A stretch of 64,000 nucleotides of DNA, taken from assembly GCA_030761205.1 (NCBI GenBank), contig JAULJL010000033.1, positions 4,409,501-4,473,500 of the forward strand, written 5' to 3'. Below the pieces are notes generated by a model. It was not told the DNA's origin. It saw nothing but the letters and a program-made list of their open reading frames with translations, and did not search any database. The position numbers and the translations under genes are program-made. Source of the DNA: Fremontodendron californicum. Its lineage: Eukaryota; Streptophyta; Magnoliopsida; Malvales; Malvaceae. Shown piece after piece: positions 32,656 to 46,018 of this stretch (position 1 is its first letter; each line of letters begins with the position of its first letter).

Positions 32656-34963
32656 GTTACATCGTTTACATGAGGTTTATGCATGTCAATTCTTGGTGAT
32701 TAACAAACTATTGTTTTGTGTATTGGTTTTGGTGATTTTGGTTCTTATGGATTTAAAAGAAAAATTGTTTTCTTTAATTTTGTTAAATCTGGACAACAAT
32801 TATATTGAGCTTAATCATGTTTAAAGTAACGGTAGATTAAAATTGTTTTAATCAGCACAGATTAAAGCCATGACATGTCTTAGTAAAACCGACAAGTTTT
32901 GATGTCAAAAAAACATTGTTTCGAGTCATGTTTTTGCGAGCTGATTTGGGGATGTTAAAAACTGATTTTTTAGATGTTTCAAATCTGAAAATTTTATGTT
33001 ACATGCTTCCATTGAAGTTACAAAATTGATTTGAGCTTAAAACATTTAAGCAAGTCATTTTTGGACATGAAACGTTGTTACTACAATGCTGAAAATTTTT
33101 GGACTATTTTATAGGTGTTTGCGTGCCTTAAAATTCGAGCATAAGTGTGGAAACGTTCCACTTGTTTGCTAGGAATTTTGGAAAACATCTAAGGTGAATA
33201 TGATTCATCTATGATGGCTGGTTTGGGCATAGAACATGGCTGGGCAAAGTAGCAACTGTTGTTGCACGCAAGCAGGTCGAACCGCAGCACCAAAGAGGCA
33301 ATTGTTGCCGAATTGAGTGCAGCTGTAAGGGGCGGCCAGCAAGCTCTTTTTGGGGCATCCAGTAGCAGCTGTAGATGGCATACAACAGTCTGATCCTGGG
33401 CTAACAGCAGCCATTCAATGGCCAAAGAGATTGCCTGCGTCTAGAACACTAAGAACTAGAGTCCTACTACAACATGGAAACCGATTCCTAGTGGGAGTGT
33501 GATTCCTAAATGTTAGGAGAGACTTCTAGTATGATTAGGTAAAGAGTTACCTAATGAGTTTTAAGTTCCTAAAGAGTTAGGATGGAATACAAACTTAAAG
33601 ACTCGGTATAAGACAATGAGGTGTCCTAAAATGTTTAGGATTTTATGCATGCTAAAAATGCTTTGTCCTAACTAAGACAAGCAACCTAAAAGTTAGGTAA
33701 ATTCTGATTTCAAAATAGATTTCTTAATTGATAAGATGTTATTCAAAGTGTTTTAATAGATGGAACCGAGATTGCTAAATTGATTTGATAAATTATCTCA
33801 AATCCGTTGGTGAAATTTATGCAAATAGTACACAAGATCACCAGGTGATATTAACTATGCATGTTTTTGATTCATGCTTATAATATGATTATGTATGCAT
33901 GAAGGATGATTATGGACTAGACCTTAGTATGACTAGGAATGTATGGTTGAATTTTTTTACTGGTATTTTATAAATAGGGTTTGTGCACCATGCCTTTTCT
34001 TTTCATTCCAAAGTTGTAAGTTCTCATCTCATCTTATTCCCCTGGAATGTAACTCGAGGTTTCTGATAAAGCAATGTAACTGATATATTCTTTATAGATT
34101 TAGGTTTAGGATAGGAAGTAGATTTATGTAAATTCCAAGTTTGTAAGGAGATATGGCGCCAAGAAGAAGTAACCAAGGAGATCACCAATAAAGCTTTCGA
34201 AGACTATTTATGGTATCCCTTAGGAATTTTACCAACTAGTTTCTTAATGGCTAAAGAAAACTAGATTAGAATTAAGTCCATAATCATCCTAGTAGATTGC
34301 ATGTGATAGATTTCTTTTGAATTATGTATATATGTGATGTATGTAATTAAATGAATGGTATGCATGCCAATCGAATATGAAATCAATGAGACCTATCTAA
34401 GAATGAAATAAAATCCCCATTAAATTATATTGAGTCCATGTTACGCACGATAAGTTTCCTTCCACCGTCATAACAAGATAACCAGAGTTCTTCCATTTGG
34501 AGGCTTGTTCAGTCACTCAAGGTCAAACTTATGTTACGAACATGTTTGAGTTATTGAAGGTGGATCTTACTCAACTAAGTGTTAAGTTATCCGGATGCTT
34601 TAAAACTTGATCACATGACATTTAGAGGCAAAGTTAGGCGAAATGCATATGATGTATTTAGGCAAAGAGTTGTCACCTAACTGGATCTAGGAGTTACATA
34701 GAGATGTAATTGGTAAACTAAGTTACCTACTCAATTAGTTTCAACATGGCTTGTTGAGTTACTCAAGGTTATGCTGAAATGAAAGAGGTCCTAGCTCATT
34801 AAAAAGTTTAAGAGTTAAATTTCTCGAGATAGTAGTTGAGGGCTATTATTTTGTTAAAATAATGAGAATAATCATTTAAATATTAAAGCCTAACATAAAT
34901 GATTACTACTTGCTATTTATTGACTATTAAATGTTTTGATTCATATAGGATATAAGCGCTAAA
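32656..34963 (+). other. Long leader of copia copy 1
   Basis: A 2.3 kb stretch between primer site and gag without a supported gene, conserved at similar length in copy 2 (37552-39858). It contains a GC-rich island (about 33220-33430) whose minus-strand frames are accidental, and TATAAATAG at 33969-33977 that recurs at 38862-38870. Confidence 0.7.
33969..33977 (+). promoter_or_regulatory. TATA-like box in the copia leader (copy 1)
   Basis: TATAAATAG followed by GGGT, kept at the same place in copy 2. It might be an internal promoter about 1 kb before gag, but nothing else supports this. Confidence 0.3.
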
Positions 34964-35318
34964 ATGGCAAATGCATCATCACTGAGAAGCATACTTGATG
35001 CTAATAAATTAACTGGGCCAAACTTCATTAACTGGTTTTACATTGTCAAGATTGTCTTGACACAGGAAAAGAAGGCTTATGTTCTTGATGAGCCCATTCT
35101 AGATGAGCCTGCTGCTAATGCAACTAAGGAGGAGAGGGTGGCCTATAGAGTTCATAGAGATGATCTCGTACAAGCAACATGTGTGATGTTGGCTAGTATG
35201 GAACTCGATCTCCAAAAGTAGTATGAAGCCATAAATGCTTAGGATATCATCCTTAACCTTAGAGAATTGTTCGCTAAGGAGAATCGCACTGAGAGATTTG
35301 ACATCTCAAAGGAATTGT
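34964..35318 (+). pseudogene. Copia Gag N-terminal fragment (copy 1)
   Basis: Starts MANASSLRSILDANKLTGPN and continues with LTQEKKAYVLDEPI, matching the N-terminus of plant copia Gag. The frame meets TAG at 35219-35221 and Gag wording goes on (LRELFAKENRTERFDISKEL) until 35318, where the LTR of copy 2 begins in mid-gene. The rest of gag and all of pol are absent here; they should lie to the right if copy 2 is nested. Confidence 0.85.
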
Positions 35319-37537
35319 TGTTGGTGTATGCCCTAGAGCCAATGAGATTGACCATGGGATACACAGTCAATAAAGCAAACCCTTCACTATGAAGATAGTG
35401 ATACAAGGTTTTCCTTCATGTTAGTACAATAGTAAGGAGTTATTAAGTACTAATCGGATGAAGCCCATGGAACATAATGGCCTTGCAAAGGAATCATAAA
35501 GAGTTATAATTATGAGATCTTTATGCATCAAATCCTTGTTCCTCAAACTGTTCCTGGTCATCATATTGCCAAGATGGGGCATTGGCAATGCTCAAAGACT
35601 AGTATATGTTAAGCCTTTTTACTTATGAAGTAAGCAACCGATCTCATATAGGTTGAAGTATGGGATACTTGGGATAACATATAGGTGCTTGTCTGTTGAA
35701 CAAGTTCATTGAACATGGCCCACCAAGACAACTTCATTTGCTCATATCACTACAGTGTCTATGATAATGTTCTCTTAGTAACAGTGGTGTAAATTAGTCC
35801 TCAGACTTGTGATACTAGGTCATCTTGCATGGAGAGTGTCATACTTTGATTCCATCATGAATGTTTCCTAAAAAGGGATGCTTATGGTAGGGTGTTATTG
35901 GGTATGACATGAACCATACGAAGATGAATGAGTGATCCAGAGAGGATTCACCACTCCCTATGATAATGGAGACATATCTCGTTTATTCTTGACTACAATT
36001 AACTTGATTAAGTCTTTAGCCAAAGCATGATGGATTTAGGAGAAAGTTGTTTCTCTAAATTCATAAGGTTAATAATAAGTTGCGAAGAACTAATACGGAT
36101 TGATCATGAGTAGACACTACACCGTGCTCATGCGCGCCGAGATATATGGTGAAAGGACCGTATTACACTGACAGGCTGGTTGCTAAAAGGTTTTTAAAAG
36201 GTTGCGCTGACTTCACAATATTTGGGTGGTCATGATGGGTTTCTAGATCCACTCATGATCTATGAAAAATAAGTTAATGAGATTAACTTATGTTCATTGC
36301 CAACATATTGGGAACCTAGAGGGTCACACACATAAGAACAAATATGTATGGATTAAACATGGTATTCTATTAAGGTAAAACTTTAATGGAATAAAAGATC
36401 TATACTGAGGACTTAATTGAAGAAGTTTAATTAAGAAAGATTAAGACATAATTGAGATTTGAGAAATCTAAAGACAATGTCTTAATGAGATAGGAGGAAT
36501 CAAGAAGTCTTATATAAACTAGTATAGTCGACTTTGACATAATGATGTGCAAGGTGAATTTCGAATAACTATGCTATATTGGATTAATGTCATGAGATGA
36601 TATTAATAGTTTAATGACATTGATTGTTCATGATGAGAAGGAAATTTAATTGATAATAAAACTACTTTCGTTTAGAAATTAATCTATCCAATAAATAAGC
36701 ATGATAAATTAGAATGTGTCTAAAGAGACTATTCTAATTTGAGACTGTCTACTAAGGATGGGGTGCCAACTTCAGGCATTAATATTGTTGGACCATTATT
36801 ATTATTAGATAATATAATGGGCCTATTGATCCATCTTAGAATTAAATTGTTTAAGTCCAAGTGGATTAATGAAAATCTTATACAAGAAGCTACAACCAAG
36901 CTTAAGGAAATGGGGTCAGGGTTTGCGCCTGCATATATATCGGATATAGAGGCTGTAGCCGTCCATGAGACATTCATTCTACTTGAGATACTCTGATTTT
37001 TTCTTGAGAGAAGTTTGTTTTCAAGAAGAGAACTCTAACTTAGCAAAATAAGAAATCACCACCTCCCTGCAGAAAAAAGGTTTGCCGTAATTCCTCCTGT
37101 CTTTGGTGTTTTCTCGTCGCTTCTCTTCCTTGTTGAGTGAGATTGATTTATGGAGATAAACACAAGAAATATATCTTTTTATTGTGATCTTCGGATCAAC
37201 TTTCTAGCACAAGTGAATCACCATACCTTAGAGAAGGATCTAGAGCTGTTCGTGTGGACTAGCTCTAGAGGAAGGACAATTCTGCTTCTTGTGATCTTGT
37301 TCGAATTGGATCCTGGACTCCATAGCAACTTGCGATTTGGATCTGTAACTTAAGGTTACGATATCTTAAGTAGGTAGCTTCTAAATCATATGGGTGATTT
37401 AATTTGTTTTGAATGCTATAAACCTATGCTAAACACAAGCCTAAGATCCTGTTGTACTTCGGATGCTTCTTTGTTTACTTTCGCTGCACTTTGATATTTT
37501 TGTTTAAGCATGAGCCTGAGAGTAGCATAACCCAACA
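35319..37537 (+). mobile_element. 5' LTR of copia copy 2 (2219 bp)
   Basis: Starts TGTTGG and ends CCAACA. It matches the reassembled copy 1 LTR throughout, with scattered substitutions and small indels. It begins inside the gag of copy 1; the five bases before it (ATTGT) would be the target site. Confidence 0.87.
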
Positions 37538-37538
37538 G

Positions 37539-37551
37539 TGGTATCAAGGAC
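37539..37551 (+). other. Primer binding site of copia copy 2 (degenerate)
   Basis: TGGTATCAAGGAC right after the LTR; the first eight bases match the Met-tRNA primer site, the rest has changed relative to copy 1. Confidence 0.65.
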
Positions 37552-39858
37552 AAGGTTCTGTTGTATACATGAGGTTTGTGCATGTCAATTCTTGGTGATA
37601 TACAAGTTATTGTTTTGTGTATTGATTTTGGCATGATTTCGGTTCCTAAGAATTTAAAAGAAAAATAGTTTTCTTTAATTTTGTTAAATCTGGACAGCAG
37701 CTATATAATGACTTTAGTCATGTTTAAAATTGTTTAAACAGTAGATTAAAATTATTTTAATCAATAAGGATTAAAGCAATGACATGTCTTAGTAAACCCG
37801 ACAAGTTTTGATGTCAAAAACATAGTTTTGAGTCAAAATAAGCTGATTTGGGGATGTTATAAAATTGATTTTTTAGATGTTTCAGAGCTGGAAATTTTAT
37901 ATTACATGCTGCCACTAAAGTTAAAAAATTTATTTGAGCTTAAAACGTTTAAAGCAAAGTTGTTTTGGGGCATGAAACGTTGTTACTACAATGCTGAAAT
38001 TTTTTGGACTATTTTGTAGGTGTTTACGTGCCATAAAACTCGAGCATGAGTGTGAAAACGTTCCACATGTTTGCTACAACATCTAAGGTGAATATGATTC
38101 ATCTATGATGGCTTGTTTAGGCATGGAACATGACTGGATAAAGCGGCAATTGTTGTTGCACGCTAGTAGGCCGAACCGCGGCACCAAGGAGGCAATTGTT
38201 GCTGAATTGAGTGCAGCTGTAAGGCACGGCCAGCAAGCTCTTTTTAGGGCATCAAGTAGCCACTGTAGATGGCATACAATAGTCTGATCATGGTTGGCAA
38301 TGGCCATTCGATGGCCAAAGAGATTGCCTGCGCTTAGGACACTAAGAGTTAAAATCCTACATCAACAAGGAAACCGTTTCCTAGTGGGAGTGTGAATCCT
38401 AAATGTTAGGAGAGACTTGTAGTATGATTAGGTAAGAGTTACCTAATGATATTTTAAGTTCCTAAAGAGTTAGAATGGATTGCAAACTTAAAGACTCGGT
38501 ATAAGACAATGAGATGTCCTAAAATGTTTAGGATTTTGAGCTTGCTAGAATATTTTGTCCTAATTAAGACAAAAAACCTAAAAGTTAGGTAAAGTCCGAT
38601 TTCAAGATAGCTTTCTTAATTGTTAAGATTTTATTAAAAGTGTTTTAATAGTTGGAACCGAAATTGCTAGAATGATTTGATTAATTGTCTCAAATTTATT
38701 TGGTGACATTTATGCAAATAGTACACAAGATCACCAGGTGATATTGACTATACATGTTTTTATTCATGCTTATAATATGATTATGAATGCATGAAGGATG
38801 GTTATGGACTAGACCTTAGTATGAATAGAGAATGTATGGTTGAATTTTTATATTGGTATTTTATAAATAGGGTCTACGCACCCTACCTTCTCTTTTTCAT
38901 TCCAGAGTTGTAAATTCTCTTCTCATCTAACTCCCCTGGAATGTAACTCAAGGTTTCTGATAAAGCAATGTAATTGTTATATTCTTTGTAGATTAAGATT
39001 TAGGATAGGAAGTTGAATTTATGTAAATTCCAAGTTTGTAAGGAGATATGGGGCCAAGAAGAAGTAACCAAGGAGAACACCAACAAAGCTTTCGAAGACT
39101 ATGTATGGTATCTCCTAGGAATTTGACCAACTAGTTTCCTAATGGCTCAAGGAAACTAGATTAGAATCAAATCCATAATCATCCTAGTAGATTGCATGTG
39201 ATAGATTTATTTTGAATTATGTATATATGTGATGTATGTAATTAAATGAATGCTACGCATGCCAATCGAATATGAAATAAATAAGACCTATATAAGAGTT
39301 AAATGAAATCCCTCATTAAATTATATTGAGTCCATGTTACGCATGATAAGTTGCCTTCGACCATCATAACAAGATAACCAGAGTTCTTCCATTCAGAGGC
39401 TTGTTGAGTCACTCAAGGTCAAACTTATGTACGAACATGTTTGAGTTATTGAAGGTGGGTCTTACACAACTAAGTGTTATGTTATCCGGATGCTTTAAAA
39501 CTTGATCGCATGACATTTAGAGGCATAGTTAGGTGAAAGGCATATGATGTATCTAGGCAAAGAGTTGTCACCTAACTGAATCTAGGAGTTGCATAGAGAT
39601 GTAATTGGTAAATTAAGTTACCTACTCAATTAGTTTCAACATGTCTTGTTGAGTGACTCAAGGTTATGCTGAAATGAAAGGGGTCCTATCTCATTAAGAA
39701 GTTTAAGAGTTAAATTTCTCGAGATAGTAGTTGAGGGCTATTATTTTGTTGAAATACTGAGAATAATCATTTAAGTATTAAAGCCTGACATAAAAGATTA
39801 CTACTTGCTATTAATTGACTATTAAATGTTTTGATTCATATAGGATATAAGCGCTAAA
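37552..39858 (+). other. Long leader of copia copy 2
   Basis: Aligns with the leader of copy 1 at roughly 90% by eye, including the GC-rich island (about 38110-38330) and TATAAATAG at 38862. No gene is seen. Confidence 0.7.
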
Positions 39859-40268
39859 ATGGCAAATGCATTATCATTAAGAAGCATACTTGATGCTAAT
39901 AAATTAACTGGGCCAAACTTCGTTGACTGGTTTCGCAATGTCAAGATTGTCTTGACATAGGAAAAGAAGGCTTATGTTCTTGATGAGCCCATTCTAGATG
40001 AGCCTACTGCTGATGCAACTGAGGAGGAGAAGGTGGCCTATAGAGTTAATAGAGCTGATCTCGTACAAGAAACATGTGTGATGTTGGCTAGTATGGCACC
40101 CAATCTCCAAAAGCAGCATGAGGCCATGAATGCTTAGGATATCATCCTTAACCTTAGAGAACTGTTCGCTAAGCAGAATCGCACAGAGAGATTTGACATC
40201 TCAATGGAATTGTTCCGAACAAAGATGTCAGAGGGAAACCCAGTGAGGCCTCATGTGCTTAAGATGAT
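39859..40268 (+). pseudogene. Copia Gag N-terminal fragment (copy 2)
   Basis: Same start as copy 1 (ATG 39859, MANALSLRSILDANKL). TAG at 39958-39960 and a later TAG interrupt it. It reaches slightly further than copy 1, through MSEGNPVRPHVLKM, then joins abruptly at about 40268 to sequence from the middle of the copia LTR. Confidence 0.82.
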
Positions 40269-40350
40269 ACAGTAAACTTAATGGAACAAAAGATCTATAT
40301 TAAAGACTTAATTGAAGAAGTTCAATTAACAAAGATTAAGACATAATTGA
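40269..40350 (+). mobile_element. Fragment of the copia LTR joined to gag by a deletion
   Basis: Matches about 36378-36450 of the copia LTR (AAAAGATCTATAxTxAAGACTTAATTGAAGAAG-like wording, given here only in outline). This is probably the 3' LTR of copy 2 after a deletion took out pol and the LTR start. Its continuation is displaced by Ogre element B. Confidence 0.75.
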
Positions 40351-41169
40351 TGTAGACACCTAATTTTGTCCGGCCCCCTAAACCAGGCAGATTCTCCTTT
40401 TTCAACTTTCTGAAATGCAAAGAGACTTCCACCATTCCATAGATGGATCCCCAAGACTTTGTTTCGAAGCTCAGCACAAAAAGTCAACTAAAAAAAAATC
40501 AATCCCAAAAAAGTCAACTTCAAAAGTCAACCACTAAAAAAGTCAACTTCTAGTCAAAATCAAGATTCAAAGTTGAATTGAAAAATGGCGAACGAATTTT
40601 GATAATCCGAAGTATACAACGAAAGATATAGAGTTCGGAAGATGGGTTGCGAAAATTCAGTGTAGGGGAATACCTAATCCGGTAAGATTGGGGAAAAGTG
40701 CGTAAACGATCAAATCAAACGAAATTGGAGGTCCCAAATGGAATAAGATCAATAACTACGGATATTGGAAGGTCAAATTTTGGAAACAGAGTTGAAGGAA
40801 GGTGCAGTTTGAAGGAAATTAAAGATTTAATAAGAAATTCATGGATTTGGGGAAACTGCAGAGATGGCCCGATTCGGTGAAATTGAAGCTCCAGTTGATA
40901 AAGAATGAATAAACAAAAATAGCCCAAGGCCCAGTTTGAAGTGGATCCCATGGAAGAGCCGGTTAGAGGAAAAACGAGAAAATTCTCGGTGTTGAAAAGG
41001 GAAAAACTAAATCGGAAGGGAATTCGATCGTAAAAATTGAGTGTTTTTGGACCAACTCCAATTCAATATATAACAAAGATAGTGGAAAAAGAAAATCCGA
41101 AAATCAGACCGTTTTGAGTAAAACCGAGGTTTCGGGGGTTAAAAGGTAATATTGGAAATTTCAAGAAAA

Positions 41170-41850
41170 ATAGGACCCCAGCTTAGAAAATTATAAAAAC
41201 TTCCAGATCTGAATTTTATATTGTATGGAAGGGATCGGTGAAGAAAAATCCAGAATCGGAGTTCAAATGGAAAAAGACAAAGTTCGGGTGCACTAACTTG
41301 GAAAATCCAAAAGAAAATTTCGGGAAAAATAGCAAACGAGCTCGTAAAATTATGAAAACTCCTATATTTGAGTTATACATTTTTTTGAAGGTATTTGTGA
41401 ATAAAAATCCAGAATCGGGATTCAAATGAAAAAGGTGAAGTTTAGGTGCACTAACTTGGAAAATCCAAAAAACATTTATGGGAAAAATAGCAAGCAAGCT
41501 CGTAAAATTATGAAAACTTCTAGATCTGAATTATATATATTTTTGGAGGAGATTAGAGAAAGAAAATCTGGAATCGGAGCTCAAATCTAAAATTCCAAGA
41601 AAAAATTCTGGGAAAAATAGGAAACGAGCTCGAAAAATTATGAAAACTTTCAGATCTGAATTTTATAATTTTTGGTAGGCATTGGTGAAGAAAAATATGG
41701 AATTGGAGCTCAAATGAAAAAGGCTAAATTTGGGAGGCACTAAACCGAAACTTTAGAGAAAAATCCAGGAAAAACCGAGAATGAGCTCGGAAAAATATGA
41801 AAACGTCTAGAACTAAATTTTATATTGGAAGGGATGAGTTGGAAAAGAAA
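41170..41850 (+). repeat. 159-bp-type subrepeats in the Ogre B LTR
   Basis: Four diverged units marked by GAGCTCG(T/G)AAAATTATGAAAAC and AAATCC(A/G)GAATCGG. Reverse complements of the units in elements A and D. Confidence 0.7.
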
Positions 41851-44469
41851 AATCCGAAATTGGGGTCCGTTTGCAATTCAAATAAGTTTAGAGGCCAAAA
41901 TGCAATTTTACCAAAGAAATCAAAAAAGGCCAATTTGCAAATAAAAAAAGTTGAATGGCCTGGAAATTTCTAGGCCATTTTCGGCCAGTAGCTATGCAAA
42001 AGAGGAGTGTGATCATCATGGATCAAATGGCTAAGGATGGATAGCAAGATGACATTTTTACAAGGACAAGATTCTCTACCACTTTGCCTACATGGCATTT
42101 TAAGCCAATAGGAAGGCTTCAATTTGCAAGGCCATGTGAAGAGCATGTGAAGTTAATAAGATGATGCCAAATAGGATAAATAATGCCATGTAGGAGGATA
42201 TTTTTTAGTAGCCTCCATGATCTTAACAAATGGCAAAGATATTTTATAAGAGATAGGAATCACAAATGGTTGAGGTGGCATTTGTTAGCCAATTGGAGGC
42301 TAGGATTCCTTATTTTTAAGGGAAGCACCATGAAAATAGGGGACAAACTCCCTATTTTTAAGGAAAATAGGCATTTGTGTGGAACATTTTTGGTCATGTG
42401 GCAAAGAATGTTGGAGGAGCATGGGAAGCATGACAAGGGTAAAAAAATTAAAAAGCCACACTCACTCTATTATAGAAAGAGGGCCAGCTAAGGTAGAGAG
42501 GAGGAGGAGGATTATTTTTCTTAAGGCATTTTTTCATTCTTGAGAGAAAATGGAGAAGAAAAAGAAAAGAGAAGAGAAAAATTTGACAACTTTGATTTGT
42601 AAAGCAAAAGCTAGGTAGCTACATCTTCTTTTCTTCTTCTTTAATGTTTTCTTTAGATGTTGTGATTCTTTTTATTCTCTTTTTTTTAATGTGATTTGTA
42701 AACTTTTGATGGATAAAAAGGTTTTCAGAAACAATTAAAGGTTTTCTATCCTTTGTTCTTCATTCTTTATCAAATAACCAAATTGACAAAATTTTTCTAC
42801 ATGTTTCATGCAATAGCCGAACCTACTAGGATGTCTTTGTGCTTATTCTTGCTTGCTTGGTTGTTTTCATGTTTTTGACTCATGTTTGATCTATTGTCAT
42901 ATGATTGTGGGCTGTAAAATCATGCATTTCATGACATTTCAACTAGGTTTTTTGCCAAGATCAACCAATGATCTGAAGCCAAAAATCCTTTGTCTATGAT
43001 AGTTGAAAGAGTGATATTTTACATTGAGTATTCTGACTTTGATTTTTTTTTTTCACTTCTCATCCATGGTCAAAATAAATTGATTTTTTTACCACATGTA
43101 TTAGTCATTTAGAGGATTCCATGGTATTTTTCTCATGATTTTTAGATTTTTTGTCATGGGTGGAAAAATGGATTTTGTCAAAGCAATTTTTAACTCACTG
43201 TTCTGATTTTGGGATTTTTTTTCACTACTCATCCATGGTCAAAATAAATTGATTTTTTTACCACATGTAGTAGTCATTTATAGGATTCCATGGTATTTTT
43301 CCCATGATGTTTATATTTTTTTTTATCATGGTTGAAAAATAGATTTTGACAAAGCAGTTTTTAACTCACTATCTTGATTTTGGTAAAATTCGGTCATAGT
43401 ATCCTTGCTCCAAAAATTAAGCTGATTTTTTTTAATGGAGATCAACATGTTCTAGATCTACCATAATGTTTTCAGATTTTTCTAAAATTTTTTAGAAGTG
43501 AAAAAAATAGGTTTTCAAAACTGCCTATGAGAGTCAGATTTATTTTTAAAAGATAATAATTTTCTGTTTTTGTTAGAATACAAAGAGGGGGCTGATTTGG
43601 GACATTATTCACTGCCTTAGGTTAATTTTCAAGTCATTTCAATCATGAAATTTGATTTTATAAAAGTAGGGGAAAGGACGGTCAACCTGGATTTCAAAAC
43701 TAGGAAAATAGAGCCTTTTAAAGGGAGGGGTTCAACCATGAGGCCATTTTCATCCAAAAAATTCCATTTTTTTAATCCGAGTCCAAAGTACTTCGATTTT
43801 AAATTTCGATTTAAGTATCTTCCTAAGGTAGTCGGATACCTTTTAAGGTATACGGATGTCCTTACTTCAAGGAAGAAATACATCTCCATGCATTGCATTT
43901 AAAAAATGTTTTTACTTAATTTGTCATAAAAATGTATTTTTCAGTTTATTAAACATTTGACGAGAATTAGTTCCCAATCTTTGCTGGGTTTGCCGGGTAG
44001 GTTAGGAAATTATTCAACGCACGTGTTTATGAAATCGAAATGTATTGTTTTTGTTTTACTCGGAAATCATGTAAGTGTCATATGAAAGAATTATTTTCCA
44101 AGCTTGTGCCGGGTTTGTCGCGGAGTACGATAATATTTTCTGACATATGCCATTTATGTGACTCCTCACATGAAAAATTACTTCCATGATCATTCATGTT
44201 CCATGATATTTACATTCATCATTTTAATTATGTATTTTCCATGTTCATGCATATTCCATGACATGTAATTTTGCTATCTTAGTCATGCAAATCCTATATG
44301 TATGAATATTCCATGGTGATGTCATTTTATGATTTAAATTTCATGTTGCTATCTTGATCATGATATGATTATGGATATTCTATGATAATGTCATTATGAT
44401 TTTGCCATGTCAAGCATGCCATGCCATTAATTATTTTGCCATGACATTATGATTTTTGTTATGTCATTC

Positions 44470-46018
44470 ATGCCATGTCATTTGTCCATGTCATCGCATG
44501 CCATGTCATCCATTCACATGCCATGACATCTAGATTTTGCCATGTGATTCATATGTCATGTCATCCATTCACATGCCATGTTATCTAGGTTATGTCATGT
44601 CATTCATTCACATGCCTGTCGTTCATTCACATGCCATTGTCATTCATATGCCACGTCATTCATTCACATGCCATTCAGATGCCATGTCATTCATTCACGT
44701 GCCATGTCATCCATATGCATGCCATGACATCTAGATTTTTCCATGTCATTCATATGCCATGTCATGAATTCATGTGCCATGTCATCTATTCACATGCCAT
44801 GTCATCTAGGCTATGTCATGTCATTCATTCACATGCCATGTCATTCATATGTCATGTCGTTCATTCATATGCCATGTCATTCATATGTCATGTCGTTCAT
44901 TAACATGCCATTGTCATTCATTCACGTGCCATGTTATCCATAAGCCATGTCATCCATTTACATGCCATGTCAAGTCATTCATTCACATGCCATGTCATTC
45001 ATATGCCATGTCGTTCATTCACATGCCATTGTCATTCATTCACATGCCATGTCATTCATTCACGTGCCATGTCATCCATTCATATGCCATGACATCTAGA
45101 TTTTCCATTTCATTCACATGCCATGTCATTCATTCACGTGCCATGTCATCCGTATGCCATGTCATCTAGGCTATGTCATGTCATTCATTCACATGCCATG
45201 TCATTCATATGCCATGTCGATCATTCACATGCCATTGTCATTCATATGCCATGTCATTCACATGCCATGTCATCCATTCACATGCCATGACATCTAAATT
45301 TTACCATGTCATTCATATGCCATGTCATTCATTCACGTGTCATGTCATCCATATGCCATGTCATCCATTCACATGCCATGTCATTCATATGTCATGTCGT
45401 TCATTCACATGCCATGTCATTCATATGTCATGTCGTTCATTCACATGCCATGTCATTCATATGTCATGTCGTTCATTCACATGCCATGTCATTCATATGT
45501 CATGTCGTTCATTAACATGCCATTGTCATTCATTCACGTGCCATGTCATCCATATGCCATGTCATCCATTTACATGCCATGTCAAGTCATTCATTCACAT
45601 GCCATGTCATTCATATGCCATGTCGTTCATTCACATGCCATTGTCATTCATTCACATGCCATGTCATTCATTCACGTGCCATGTCATCCATTCATATGCC
45701 ATGACATCTAGATTTTCCATGTCATTCACATGCCATGTCATTCATTCACGTGCCATGCCATCCGTATGCCATGTCATCTAGGCTACGTCATGTCATTCAT
45801 TCACATGCGATGTCATTCATATGCCATGTCGATCATTCACATGCCATTGTCATTCATATGCCATGACATCTAAATTTTACCATGTCATTCATATGCCATG
45901 TCATTCATTCACGTGTCATGTCATCCATATGCCATGTCATCCATTCACATGCCATGTCATCCATTAACATGCCATGTCGTTCTTTCACATGCCATTGTCA
46001 TTCATATGCCATGTCGTT
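44470..46018 (+). repeat. CATG-rich minisatellite with 612-bp higher-order duplication
   Basis: About 1.5 kb of short words such as CATGCCATGTCATTCATTCA and TCATATGCCATGTCGTTC. Landmarks recur 612 bp apart: CATCCATTTACATGCCATGT at 44951 and 45563, and CTAGGCTA(T/C)GTCATG at 45166 and 45778 (a further copy at 44806). The sequence is almost free of stops in all plus frames, giving frames of up to 202 codons rich in Cys, His, Met and Ser; they are by-products of the repeat. Confidence 0.9.

Larger units (their letters stand above)
40351..46018 (+). mobile_element. LTR of Ogre-type element B (plus strand), end missing
   Basis: Begins TGTAGACACCTAATTTTGTC after ATTGA (40346-40350, likely target site). 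Inside are the 159-bp subrepeats (about 41170-41850), a TATA-like TATTATAGAAA before GAGGGC at 42470-42485, and the stretch on GGTTTGCCGGGTAG near 43985. From about 44470 it turns into a CATG-rich minisatellite and is cut at 46019 by the start of another Ogre LTR. No gene is present. Confidence 0.82.

Noticed and set aside
33189..33425. Overlapping minus-strand frames repeated at 38083-38307
   Set aside because: Occur in the GC-rich island of the copia leader; the frames are not kept in step between the two copies and match nothing known to me.
44592..45781. Long Cys/His-rich open frames (up to 202 codons) in the CATG array
   Set aside because: They come from a stop-poor repeat, occur in several frames at once and change frame with each unit; no domain or start context.
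44470..46018. Possible CRISPR-like array
   Set aside because: Units are directly adjacent without unique spacers, and the context is a plant retrotransposon.
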